64,000 nucleotides of DNA, taken from the NCBI RefSeq assembly GCF_003026365.1, contig NZ_PYOM01000012.1, forward strand, positions 121,629 to 185,628. Reading direction: 5' to 3'. Position 1 is the stretch's first letter, and the number at the start of each line of letters is the position of its first letter. The translations under genes and the position numbers were made by a program. The stretch comes from Photobacterium angustum (GTDB taxonomy: Bacteria; Pseudomonadota; Gammaproteobacteria; Enterobacterales; Vibrionaceae). The notes under the pieces were generated by a model, which had not been told where the DNA came from, did no database searches, and saw only the letters and a list, made by a program, of their open reading frames with translations. This document shows positions 47,643-56,440 of this stretch, in pieces.

Positions 47643-48188
47643 ATGCGCTTAAAAGCTCTAATTATTGTGAGTTCTGCCTTCTTTTTTGCTGGTTGTAGTA
47701 GTTACGGTGTCACTGAAAGTGAGATGCAAAATTACATAAACAAAGAAACCAATGTTGAACGATCTGTTGGTATTCAAGGTATCGCCTACGCTACAGGTAA
47801 GTTTGAAAAAGTAAAAGTTGGTATTGGTCGTGTCGCTGACAATCGTGTAAGTGTTGATACTACTGCTAGCGCCCAACTAGAACTTGCAGGTCAACCACCT
47901 CAAGATATTGTTGTTAAAGCAAATTTCAGTGCCATCCCCTATTATAACCAAGATGAAGGGGCAATATATTTACGTGGTTTAAATATTGAATCATTGGCAA
48001 TAAAACCGGAGAAGTTTAATAACATGATCACTAAACCGGTTATCACACCATTTGTTTCACTTATTGGACAAGTGTTATCAACCAAACCCGTCTATAGGCT
48101 CGATGAAAACGAAATGAAACAAGCGTTACTTAAATCTACTAAGCCTGAATTGGTAATTAAAAATCATCAATTAGTTCTCGATTGGTAA
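47643..48188 (+). CDS. DUF1439 (YceB-like) lipoprotein
   Basis: A 181-residue lipoprotein with the lipobox FAGC (Cys18). The mature DUF1439 domain shows YINKETNVERSVGIQGIAYA, a strand-rich middle (RVSVDTTASAQLELAGQ), and LDENEMKQALLKSTKPELVIKN at the end. It is close to E. coli YceB. It sits in the periplasm or outer membrane with an unknown role. It marks the last chromosomal gene before the mobile region. Confidence 0.88.
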   Translation: MRLKALIIVSSAFFFAGCSSYGVTESEMQNYINKETNVERSVGIQGIAYATGKFEKVKVGIGRVADNRVSVDTTASAQLELAGQPPQDIVVKANFSAIPYYNQDEGAIYLRGLNIESLAIKPEKFNNMITKPVITPFVSLIGQVLSTKPVYRLDENEMKQALLKSTKPELVIKNHQLVLDW

Positions 48189-48254
48189 GTTACTTTTATC
48201 ACAGTCTAGAAAGTTATAGGTATGTACCATTAACTAAATGACTAACTGACCGAC

Positions 48255-48300
48255 TGACTTGATAAAAATAAGTATAACAATGACTTATATTATCAAGTCA
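48255..48300. repeat. 46-base near-perfect inverted repeat
   Basis: TGACTTGATAA...AATAAGT pairs with ACTTATATTATCAAGTCA across a 9-base centre. The outer 11 bases are perfect. It could terminate the DUF1439 gene (no U tail) or be the recombination end (core) of the island. Confidence 0.6.
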
Positions 48301-48506
48301 CTCTACTATTCTTTACAACATTCTTATAAGTTGTAAATTTTTCTAAAAAGCTTTTTCAATATGAACTTTTTGTCTACTTTTCCTTTACAAAATATAAAGT
48401 TATAGTGCATTACGATTTTGGCTATTTTACTAATCAACTTTGTATTTATCATAAATAATTTTTCCTGCCCCTTACCCTTAAAATTGAAAATCTATGAGAT
48501 TTTTAA

Positions 48507-48540
48507 ATGAGGCTATCTGGATACTCCAGCTTAGCCTCAT
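48507..48540 (-). terminator. Hairpin 3' of the DUF262 gene, probable terminator
   Basis: ATGAGGCTA / TAGCCTCAT outer stem of 9, plus inner CTGGA-tac-TCCAG. In the leftward direction a TTTAAAAATC tail follows, so it is at best a weak terminator. Confidence 0.45.
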
Positions 48541-48715
48541 AATGTCAAATGTTCTAATATGCAAGTTAAAGCTTTCCAAGAGCCTTACTGTATGACATAA
48601 AAATTTCCATACGCGCTAAATCACTCTTGATTGATTTGTTAGATTTGTAGCCTATATTTGATTTAGAATAATAAAGTATATCAATTTTCATAGCTATATT
48701 TTGTCCATTCTTCCC

Positions 48716-50314
48716 TCACGAAATCCGAGAGTATGTAAGCTTTTTAATCTCTTTTAATATTTCTTTATCTCGCTCACTCAGAAACTTCTCGTAGTCACCA
48801 GACTTGGCTGCTAAGAATGCTTCATTGTTTATATAATTTGATATCAATACTTCACTTAGGTGGTTGCCTAACCTTTCTTCAATAGTTGAGAAATAATCTG
48901 AAGGGTCTTTATCAGAAATTTCTCGATTATTAGTTAGGTTCAACATACATATATTTAAATGCATATTTGCTTTTATTTTTGACACGCCGACTCTCTCGAG
49001 ATGAGCCTTAGGAAATATGTGGTGGTACTCTAAACGATTGGTTTTTGAAAGCGCTCTTCTTGTATCAATAACACTACCATCTAGAAGGCTCCTAGGTTTT
49101 TTATGTGCAAGTAATAAAGCGAAGGTCATACTTGTTGCTTTATTTAAGGTAAAACTATCTTCGAGAATTGCTTTTGTCTTTAAGTCATTACTTACTGGTA
49201 TTAGCGCTATTTCACCATTAGCAAATGATCTCATGTGTTTTAAATCAGTTGAAATAAGACCTGTATTCGACGAACCATACTGTCTTGCAAGAGAAGACCG
49301 CCAAAACCAGTTTTTAAGTTCTTTTCTCTTTTCTACTGACGGCTGAGGACAAATGTTGAAGAACTCAACAATGTAGGTCAGCTGAAGTGCGTAGGGTAGA
49401 TAATTAATTGATGTAAGTGGTAATTCAGATGTTAAAAAGTCAACAGCAAGTTTATAAGCTTGTACTGACTTCGTTGCAGCTGCCTTTAGCTCATCTGAAG
49501 TTTTATCCCGTAGCTTTTCAATGTCTTCTTTATGAATACCAAGGCCGGCAGCCGCAGAAATACTTCTTAAAATATGTAACTCTTTGATATCATAAAAACT
49601 TTTTGCTTCACATGCATTACGAACAGATGAAATAGCATCATTAAGATCAAAGCCGCCTTTCCATGTGGCGGCTCTCATTAAATCAACCATTGTCAATTGT
49701 CGACCAGAGCTGTTTATCCTTTCAAAAATTGGTGCTACTTCATCTAAAGACATATCGCCAATCCGAACTGCTGCAATTTTATAATCTTTAATTGCATTTA
49801 GTAATCTCTCTGCTCTTTCATAAAAAATATCTTTATCTTCTAGAGCATCAAATGCTCGACATTGAGCGAGAAAATCACTGGTATTTATGATTTTATTTAG
49901 TGGAAATTCAGTGATTTTCAAGTCTCCTTTAGGATGGATGAAAACCTCTTTCTCTACATCAAACACGATATTCCATATGCTATTTTTGTCTTCACCATTC
50001 CAATACAATGCACCACAAAGAGTTGAAAGGCGTTGCTGACCATCTAAGAGATAGTTTGTTGGATACTCGTTAGGCCGCTCGTTTATTTCAAGGTCAGCAA
50101 TTTTTCGTTCAGCTGCTAGTTTTTCCCTTGTAAGCCAAAGAAGCACACTTCCGATCGGATAACCTTGGTAAACACTGTCTAAAAGTTTTAGTATATCTTC
50201 CTTCTTCCAAACAAAAGGCCGTTGAAACTTAGGAAGCTTAATATCGCCAGATTTTACATCTTTCACTAATTCTTCGATCCGTAAGATATCAGGTTTTGGA
50301 TCTCTATATTTCAT
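48716..50314 (-). CDS. GmrSD-like DUF262-DUF1524 restriction protein
   Basis: A 532-residue single-chain protein with the DUF262 (GmrS/ParB-like) domain at the N-terminus: KLPKFQRPFVW at about 27-37, YPIGSVLLW, and the nucleotide-hydrolysing motif DGQQR at residues 91-95. The C-terminal DUF1524 HNH-type nuclease (about 425-490) is marked by EYHHIFPKAHL. Known GmrSD-type systems cut modified phage DNA. It is the leftmost cargo gene, on the same strand as the neighbouring defence operon but separated from it by 1.2 kb, so it probably acts alone. Confidence 0.9.
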   Translation of the reverse strand: MKYRDPKPDILRIEELVKDVKSGDIKLPKFQRPFVWKKEDILKLLDSVYQGYPIGSVLLWLTREKLAAERKIADLEINERPNEYPTNYLLDGQQRLSTLCGALYWNGEDKNSIWNIVFDVEKEVFIHPKGDLKITEFPLNKIINTSDFLAQCRAFDALEDKDIFYERAERLLNAIKDYKIAAVRIGDMSLDEVAPIFERINSSGRQLTMVDLMRAATWKGGFDLNDAISSVRNACEAKSFYDIKELHILRSISAAAGLGIHKEDIEKLRDKTSDELKAAATKSVQAYKLAVDFLTSELPLTSINYLPYALQLTYIVEFFNICPQPSVEKRKELKNWFWRSSLARQYGSSNTGLISTDLKHMRSFANGEIALIPVSNDLKTKAILEDSFTLNKATSMTFALLLAHKKPRSLLDGSVIDTRRALSKTNRLEYHHIFPKAHLERVGVSKIKANMHLNICMLNLTNNREISDKDPSDYFSTIEERLGNHLSEVLISNYINNEAFLAAKSGDYEKFLSERDKEILKEIKKLTYSRIS

Positions 50315-50901
50315 CTCTACTCCAAATTGTTTTTATAATATTTAGTATTGAATAATGATATGTAACTTCAGAAAAGTAAGACATTGCGTAGCAACTCATT
50401 GTGATTCATATACTCAGATTGCGCTAAAATATTTTGAATCGATACAACTAACTTTTATTCATTGAAGTTTAGTCATTTAAACCAACATAAAATAAAAATA
50501 ACATGCTTGATACACCAAACATCCAAAAGTTTAGATAATTATACAACTTTTTATCTAGGAAATTATGACATCATCAACACTTTATTACTTAAAGAAAATT
50601 ATTATAAGGAAATAAAGACAGGAGAAGTACTAATTAAAATTTAGGATTAAGTTGATCGTTAAAGCTAATTCAAATTAAAGTCAACAAAGTGTAACTAGGT
50701 ATTACTTATTATGTGATATTTTCGAGCTAGAAAATGATACAGATAAATGCAGATGTGAGTATAAATCTTATGTTAAGGAATAGAACTCGCATTTTTCTTA
50801 TGTTCAGCACATAATGTGGGATATTCATCATTATTTGACTATCTATAAGAGCAGTATTACCCACTAATACACATTAAAAAGATATCAATACGATAAGAGT
50901 T
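50315..50901. other. AT-rich intergenic, about 590 bases
   Basis: It contains the promoter of the DUF262 gene near its left end. A 60-codon frame (50462-50644) starts at TTG without a ribosome site and is rejected. Nothing else recognised. Confidence 0.5.
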
Positions 50902-51366
50902 ATGAATCACACTCTTAATAAGATAATACATGATTTATTAGTTACGATTTTAGTTACTACTCATTTTCCTTATAAACTGAACATTATTCTCGTTAATCCA
51001 TTTGTTCTTATTACATTAGCAGTTATTCCCACTTTCTGTATTGCTGATAATTACTAAGGGAACACTACAATTCAATCTTTCAGAAAAGTAAAAAAGCACA
51101 TGCAGAGAGATATTTATACCAACAAAGAACGCATGGAAACGCTTTATTGTGCTGCCTATTTTAATAAAGATAAGTACATAAAATTACCTAAATGGTTTAC
51201 AACAGAAGTACACAAGAAACGTACTAAACGCTGGGAAGCAGAACATATCATTCCAGCCGAGAACTTTGGACGTGTTTTTATCGAAAGGCGTGAAGGTAAT
51301 GAAGCTTGTCCAACACTTAGAATAGGTGTCGCCTACGCGACACATATCCTTGTTTTTCTGATCTAG
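50902..51366 (+). pseudogene. Broken endonuclease I (EndA/Dns-like) gene
   Basis: The frame starting at 50902 encodes a hydrophobic, signal-like region ending NPFVLITLAVIPTFCIADNY, then meets TAA at 51055-51057. In the same frame it continues with TIQSFRKVKKHMQRDIYTN, TLYCAAYFNKDKYIKLP and the endonuclease I core KRTKRWEAEHIIPAENFGR (catalytic His region). Homology stops after NEACPT, where an unrelated tail runs to the stop at 51366. So it has one nonsense codon and lacks the C-terminal half. It is transcribed against the surrounding island genes. The stump from 51100 is 88 codons. Confidence 0.75.
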
Positions 51367-51499
51367 TCTTAATTTCATCCACTAATATATTTAGCCTGAC
51401 AGAAATTACCTTTCTCTCAGATCTAAAACTGAAAAATATCGAAGGTCTAAAAATAATACAGACCATTTGTTATAATGCTTTTGTCTCTTATTCTATCAA

Positions 51500-54400
51500 C
51501 TAATTGATGATTGGCTCTACTGATGCCACAACGCCAAATGTTTTTAATTGAAGAAACTTTGATCCGAAAATCTCCGTCGGAATTTTTCTTTGAAGCAAAC
51601 CAAAGAAATTTTCATCATGCGTTGATATAATGAGTTGCTTATTAAATTTCACACATATACTTCGAAGTAAATCTATCGTCGAAAGTACGTTTATCGAATC
51701 CATCGCTTGGATTGGATCATCGATCAAAATAACATCAATAGGCTTTTCATTATCATCTTTCGCATGGATAGCATTCGCTAGAAACACACTCAAACTTAAA
51801 ATATTCGTCTGTGCTGCACTGAAATATAGAATAGGTGATAATATTCCACCTGCACCATCGCTTACTAAAATATTTAAAGTAGGCTTTTCCGTCTCAAAGC
51901 TAACTTTGAATTCTACTTTTTTAAATGTAGGATGCGGATCTATTTTCTTGTAAATAGCATTGATAAGATCTTCATAGAAGAAGTTATTAATAAGCGCTCC
52001 TAACTTTTCTATTATGACTTCTCTTTCTTTAACTAAAACGGCATCTACTTGATTTCTCTTTTCTAACTGTTGCTCTAATGTATGTAACTCTTCCTCGATA
52101 GATAAGCGTTTAATGTAGGGCTTAAATGAGTTCATAAGTTCTAAGAGTAGTTTAATACCACTTAGCAACTTTTCTAACTTATGAGCGTATACCTGACAAT
52201 CGTCAATCTTAAATGTTATTAGTTCTTTTAATTGCTCTAATGTGTCATCAGAAAGAATATTAATATAGCTAGATAAACTCATATAAAATTCATCAACTAT
52301 CGATTTAGAATTAGTTAACGCTAACTCTAATGTTTCCTTTTCTTTCTTCAATATTACGATATCTGTATATGTACCGTTAGCTATCATTTCCTGTAGTATA
52401 TCACTACACTGACTTGTCATTGCTTCATCTAAAGCTATGCATCTACGAATAACTGCTTCAAGTTCTTCTTTTTTTAGTTTCAAATGTTTTTTGATATCTT
52501 GAACAGCAATCGAATTTTCATTCAGATAAGCCAAAACAGTAACGTAAACATTACTATTACTTTTAGTCTCCATTTCAGACTCTAACCTTGAGTATTCAAT
52601 ACGATCGGCTTTAAGCAACTCCGTAGCCACTTGAATTTGTTCAACTAACTTTTCTTTTTGTTGGATTAGACTAAGCCGCTTGTCAGATAATTGGTTAAGC
52701 TCTGATCCTATTCTAGTTTCCAGATCTTGATTTGGAAGTCCCCAAACAGCCTGCTCTAGTTCAGAAATTCTATCCTCTAAGTTCTTTTTTTCACTCTCAA
52801 ATGTATTATTCTCTTGCTCTGCTTTAGAAAGCGTTTTTTCAACTTCATACAATTTTTCACGAAGATTATTTAGTTGCTGTGCTTGTGAATCTACCGCTTG
52901 CAAAGTGATAGATTGAATTTTATCTCTAAGCTTTTTCTGCCGTATTGAAGATTGTGAAATCTTTTCCGCATTTTCTTGGCTAAGTCCAGACAGTAAATTT
53001 TGCCCCTTAACCTTACCTATCAATTCTTCTGAAGAAGGATGGGGAACTGTACATAAGGGACAGACATTAGAGGGTTCAACACTAAGATAATCTAAGCCTA
53101 TGGAAATTAATCTTTCATGTATTTCCATTTGTTCTGCTAAAGCTTTCTGAGTCGAATTCAATGCCTGAATATTAACTTCAAGTAAATCAAGTTCAACATT
53201 GAATTTTCCTAGCTGTTCTATTTTTTCTTTTTCGAAAACAAAATTTCCCACACTTCCAGCTAGTAACAAGTTAGATGTAATCTTTAAAGATGATAATTCA
53301 TTCAATTTATGATTCAGTTCATCACGCTTACCCTTTTCTACGTGAATTACAGTTTTTCTATCACTGAGTTGCTGATTTAAATAGACAATCCGTTCTCGAT
53401 TATTCGATAACTCATCATATACTAACTTAGAGTTATCTACTGTATTTCTCAGCAATATAACTCTATCATCATCTACCTTAAGTTCATTATTTAACTGTAT
53501 CAGTTTCTGTTCAAAACCAGCTAAATCAGAAGTTATTTTAGAGCAATCATCTGTCAGAAGACTTTTAGATTTAGCTATATCTTTAAGACGAGATTCAATT
53601 TGAAAAAAGTCTTCAACTTTTTCTGCTATTTCAATCAGATGATTCAAACGTACACTTGTTTGTTTTTTATCTTCAACACATTTATTATGAGATGCTAATA
53701 AGCCTTTATACTTTTCAACATCAGCAATACCTTTTAATACTCGATCTAGATGCTTTTTTTGCTCTATCTGATAGCCAACATGAAGTTCTATTTCAGGTAG
53801 TTTTCTTAAATGTTCATCCAATATTACAAGTAATTCATTCTTGGCATTAAGAGATTCATTCAGTTCATGCTGTCGTAAAATAAGGCTAGCATTAAGGTGA
53901 TGAACGGACTCTGACGAAATACTTTCCTCGGGTAATATAATACATTCACCCAACGAGTTAAGTTCAGAAGCAACTGAATTGAATTGTTCAAATATCGAAA
54001 AATCAATAGGCTGTTCCAATTCTAAAAGTAAAGACTTACGTTTCTTTTCAAGGGCACTGACTTCAGAATTATTATCATTTATGAGTATAGACAACTCCTT
54101 GCGAGCAGTTTCAATATTACCACCAAAGCTTTCCATAAATTTAGAATAGCGCTCTTGTGGCTTTTCTTCACGAAGAAATCCCTCAATTGCGTCTTGACTT
54201 AGTATAATCTTTTGAAAGAACTCATTTTCGAGATTACCTATAGACATGTCGCTTTGGTTCTTACGTATTTTAGGGAGATATCGCTCAAAGGAATGTTGAA
54301 AACTAGTGGATACTACAACATTTGTAACTGTTTTTTCATTCACATATTTATTACGTAAAATTTTAAGCCCTTCATCACGGTTCTTAATCGATTTCGCTTC

Positions 54401-54604
54401 ATTTTGATAATTTGTAAGCCTTTTTACACGGTTCGTAATAGCCCACTCTACTGCATCATAAAAAGAACTTTTTCCAAAACCATTTGGAGCATATATGGCG
54501 ACAAAATTTACAGGCTCACCCCTATCGTTTGTAAAATCAAAAGTGCCATCTAATTTTGATTGGTAGGCTCGAAATGCTTCAATCTCAACTTTTTTAATTT
54601 TCAT
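51500..54604 (-). CDS. SMC/Rad50-like ATPase with zinc-hook CPLC (ABC-3C-type ATPase)
   Basis: A 1034-residue ABC ATPase. The N-terminal Walker A is YAPNGFGKSS (Lys45). Long coiled coils flank a central CPLC at residues 515-518, a Rad50-like zinc-hook position. The C-terminal ATPase lobe has the signature-like YFSAAQTNILSLSVFLA, Walker B VILIDDPIQAMDS and the switch ISTHDENFF. It should dimerise through the hook and sense DNA or nucleic-acid ends. It overlaps the middle-component gene by 11 bases. The family matches ATPases of ABC-3C conflict systems. It is the last gene of the operon. Confidence 0.92.
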   Translation of the reverse strand: MKIKKVEIEAFRAYQSKLDGTFDFTNDRGEPVNFVAIYAPNGFGKSSFYDAVEWAITNRVKRLTNYQNEAKSIKNRDEGLKILRNKYVNEKTVTNVVVSTSFQHSFERYLPKIRKNQSDMSIGNLENEFFQKIILSQDAIEGFLREEKPQERYSKFMESFGGNIETARKELSILINDNNSEVSALEKKRKSLLLELEQPIDFSIFEQFNSVASELNSLGECIILPEESISSESVHHLNASLILRQHELNESLNAKNELLVILDEHLRKLPEIELHVGYQIEQKKHLDRVLKGIADVEKYKGLLASHNKCVEDKKQTSVRLNHLIEIAEKVEDFFQIESRLKDIAKSKSLLTDDCSKITSDLAGFEQKLIQLNNELKVDDDRVILLRNTVDNSKLVYDELSNNRERIVYLNQQLSDRKTVIHVEKGKRDELNHKLNELSSLKITSNLLLAGSVGNFVFEKEKIEQLGKFNVELDLLEVNIQALNSTQKALAEQMEIHERLISIGLDYLSVEPSNVCPLCTVPHPSSEELIGKVKGQNLLSGLSQENAEKISQSSIRQKKLRDKIQSITLQAVDSQAQQLNNLREKLYEVEKTLSKAEQENNTFESEKKNLEDRISELEQAVWGLPNQDLETRIGSELNQLSDKRLSLIQQKEKLVEQIQVATELLKADRIEYSRLESEMETKSNSNVYVTVLAYLNENSIAVQDIKKHLKLKKEELEAVIRRCIALDEAMTSQCSDILQEMIANGTYTDIVILKKEKETLELALTNSKSIVDEFYMSLSSYINILSDDTLEQLKELITFKIDDCQVYAHKLEKLLSGIKLLLELMNSFKPYIKRLSIEEELHTLEQQLEKRNQVDAVLVKEREVIIEKLGALINNFFYEDLINAIYKKIDPHPTFKKVEFKVSFETEKPTLNILVSDGAGGILSPILYFSAAQTNILSLSVFLANAIHAKDDNEKPIDVILIDDPIQAMDSINVLSTIDLLRSICVKFNKQLIISTHDENFFGLLQRKIPTEIFGSKFLQLKTFGVVASVEPIIN

Positions 54605-55133
54605 TACAGCTCAAACTTTCAATTATATTATCAATCATCAATGCTCGTTTAGCTCTGGACTCATTTTTAGAATCTAAAGGAGCACCACGGTAATACTTTT
54701 CTAAATACGATAAATTTTCTTTTGGCTGTTCTGCTCGACTTTCGAGTGTTAGATCTGAACCTAATAGTTGTTTCTCTAACTCAATAATAAGGTTATGAAT
54801 GTTTGGAACTTCTAGAAACTCATCGACTACTATTTTTCGCGCAGAAAATTTGTTATTTTCTATTTCATATTTATCCCAAGTAGGGATTTTTTGATTGCAG
54901 AAAAATGCCAAGTACATATTCCAAGCATCAAATCCACCTGACTTTTGATGATAAACAGCCACTATATTTTGGATAGACCGCCAATTCTGTACAATGTCAT
55001 GTGAGGTTTCACATACGCATACAATGCAGGATATAAACGAAAGGGGATCATTAGAGCAAAAGACATAAAACTCAATATTTTCATATTGGCTAGATAAAAA
55101 TCCCAGATCAATTTCATTAATTAATAATTTCAC
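54594..55133 (-). CDS. ABC-3C-type middle component
   Basis: A 179-residue protein. The segment GFDAWNMYLAFFC...YEIENNKFSARKIVVDEF resembles the middle component of ABC-three-component systems as I recall it. The N-terminus (NEIDLGFLSS...) and C-terminal helix are less conserved. It overlaps the protease gene by 17 bases and the ATPase by 11, so stoichiometric, coupled translation is expected. In such systems it links the ATPase to the effector. No enzymatic motif seen. Confidence 0.8.
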   Translation of the reverse strand: MKLLINEIDLGFLSSQYENIEFYVFCSNDPLSFISCIVCVCETSHDIVQNWRSIQNIVAVYHQKSGGFDAWNMYLAFFCNQKIPTWDKYEIENNKFSARKIVVDEFLEVPNIHNLIIELEKQLLGSDLTLESRAEQPKENLSYLEKYYRGAPLDSKNESRAKRALMIDNIIESLSCNEN

Positions 55134-56439
55134 TTAGCTTATCTCTAAATCTCTGTAACTGTTGCACGCGAGTCTGTAATCTTGAGTATTCGAATTCTTC
55201 ATCTATAACACACTTATTTCGAAGCCCCTCTAAATGAGTTAGTTTATAACTCTTATAAATGGTACTTTCTACCCTATCAATTGCGAATGGCCCCTGATTT
55301 GGTGCAATAGCGATATCGCTTATTACATTTATAAGAAGGAAATCAGGAGGTAGAGGTTTAGCGCTAACATCAGGTGAAGCAACGATTAGAGTGCCATCTT
55401 TGTCTAAAAGTTTGCGAGCAACTTTGAGTAGTTCTTCTAAGCGGCTTATCCAGTTTGTGTTGTCACTGGTATATAATAACCGTCGTTTTCGCTCTAAACT
55501 CTTAATATAAGTTTCATCGGCACTTCCAGAGTTATCCATCAAGGTACTGATTACTAAAAACTCTAAATATGCTATCCACAATTGGCGACTTTCAAGCTCG
55601 TTGAGTCTTCCTGGGTTGACCAAAAGCTCTGAATTATAGTCCGTCATGACTTTGTAAGGTGGGGGTAACCCGCCACCAATTAGAGTATTAGCGAACTCTT
55701 CCAAGGCTCCTTTAAGGTTGATAACGTTATTCATATCAATCACGTTGAATTCAAATATCAGATCTTTCACTCTAGAAAAGCATTCTAAATAAGCTGGGAT
55801 CATTGGTGCACTTGAATTAATTGTAATTAACTCTTCAAACCTTTTTAGACTGTGGCATTGAACGCGACCATATTGTTGTTCAGGTGTGGAACCATCCATT
55901 CGGAATTCGATTCCGCTGAGAAATGGCTCCTCACCTTGAACATGATATACGCCACCACCTGACATTCCTTTGATCGTATTTGTTCCCGGTATCCCATCAA
56001 GGGATAACATTAAAAGTTCGTTAGCTACACTAACCTTATACCCTATATATTCTTTAATAGGATCTGGTGAATTTCTCTCTGTTTCAGGAAAACCGACAAG
56101 GGTAAGTGAAGCTCGATCACCCAAGTCTGAAGCTGGAAGGCATTTCTGTGCTAATCGTTCCTGATAATTTACTTTTAAGATTGCAAAGTCATATTCATCT
56201 GATCTAAATTCTCTCCACTCTTGAGGGATAAGCTCAGATAGAACGTTGAGTCGATTATCTTGATAGTCATGAACTACTATATTGCCTTCTTTATCACTAA
56301 TGATTTTACCTTCTTCGTTGAGAATGACATGAGCAGCAGTCAGCACATAAGAATATTCCTGTGTCATTCCGTTGACTAGTACGCCACTACCACTATTAAC
56401 TTTGACGCAGTATGACTGCATGATTTCAGAGACTGTCAT
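55117..56439 (-). CDS. Trypsin-like serine protease of the defence operon
   Basis: A 440-residue protein. The N-terminal trypsin-like domain (about 1-200) has a complete triad: His37 in LTAAHVI, Asp84 in DEYDFAILKV, and Ser160 in GMSGGGVYHV. A helical C-terminal domain (about 210-440) without a known name follows. There is no signal peptide, so it is cytoplasmic. The ATG at 56439 has GAGGAG about 12 bases before it and directly follows the MBL stop (TAATATG). A start at 56460 would add 7 residues and overlap the MBL gene. Trypsin-like proteins with an MBL partner are effectors in AVAST type I and in ABC-3C systems. Confidence 0.9.
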   Translation of the reverse strand: MTVSEIMQSYCVKVNSGSGVLVNGMTQEYSYVLTAAHVILNEEGKIISDKEGNIVVHDYQDNRLNVLSELIPQEWREFRSDEYDFAILKVNYQERLAQKCLPASDLGDRASLTLVGFPETERNSPDPIKEYIGYKVSVANELLMLSLDGIPGTNTIKGMSGGGVYHVQGEEPFLSGIEFRMDGSTPEQQYGRVQCHSLKRFEELITINSSAPMIPAYLECFSRVKDLIFEFNVIDMNNVINLKGALEEFANTLIGGGLPPPYKVMTDYNSELLVNPGRLNELESRQLWIAYLEFLVISTLMDNSGSADETYIKSLERKRRLLYTSDNTNWISRLEELLKVARKLLDKDGTLIVASPDVSAKPLPPDFLLINVISDIAIAPNQGPFAIDRVESTIYKSYKLTHLEGLRNKCVIDEEFEYSRLQTRVQQLQRFRDKLSEIIN

Positions 56440-56440
56440 A

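Larger units (their letters stand above)
48189..48715. other. 527-base junction region at the left side of the defence island
   Basis: No gene. It holds the long inverted repeat at 48255-48300 and the hairpin at 48507-48540. The left end of the mobile island probably lies here, because the gene before it is a conserved chromosomal type and everything after it is cargo-type. Confidence 0.5.

Noticed and set aside
50462..50644. 60-codon frame upstream of the DUF262 gene
   Set aside because: TTG start, no ribosome site, composition like the AT-rich spacer.
51326..51343. Palindrome as an integron attC site
   Set aside because: Too short and lacks the R' and R'' core-site pattern of attC sites.
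51500..54604. Housekeeping Rad50/SbcC
   Set aside because: No SbcD partner beside it; the operon has an MBL, a protease and a middle component, and the gene sits in a mobile island.
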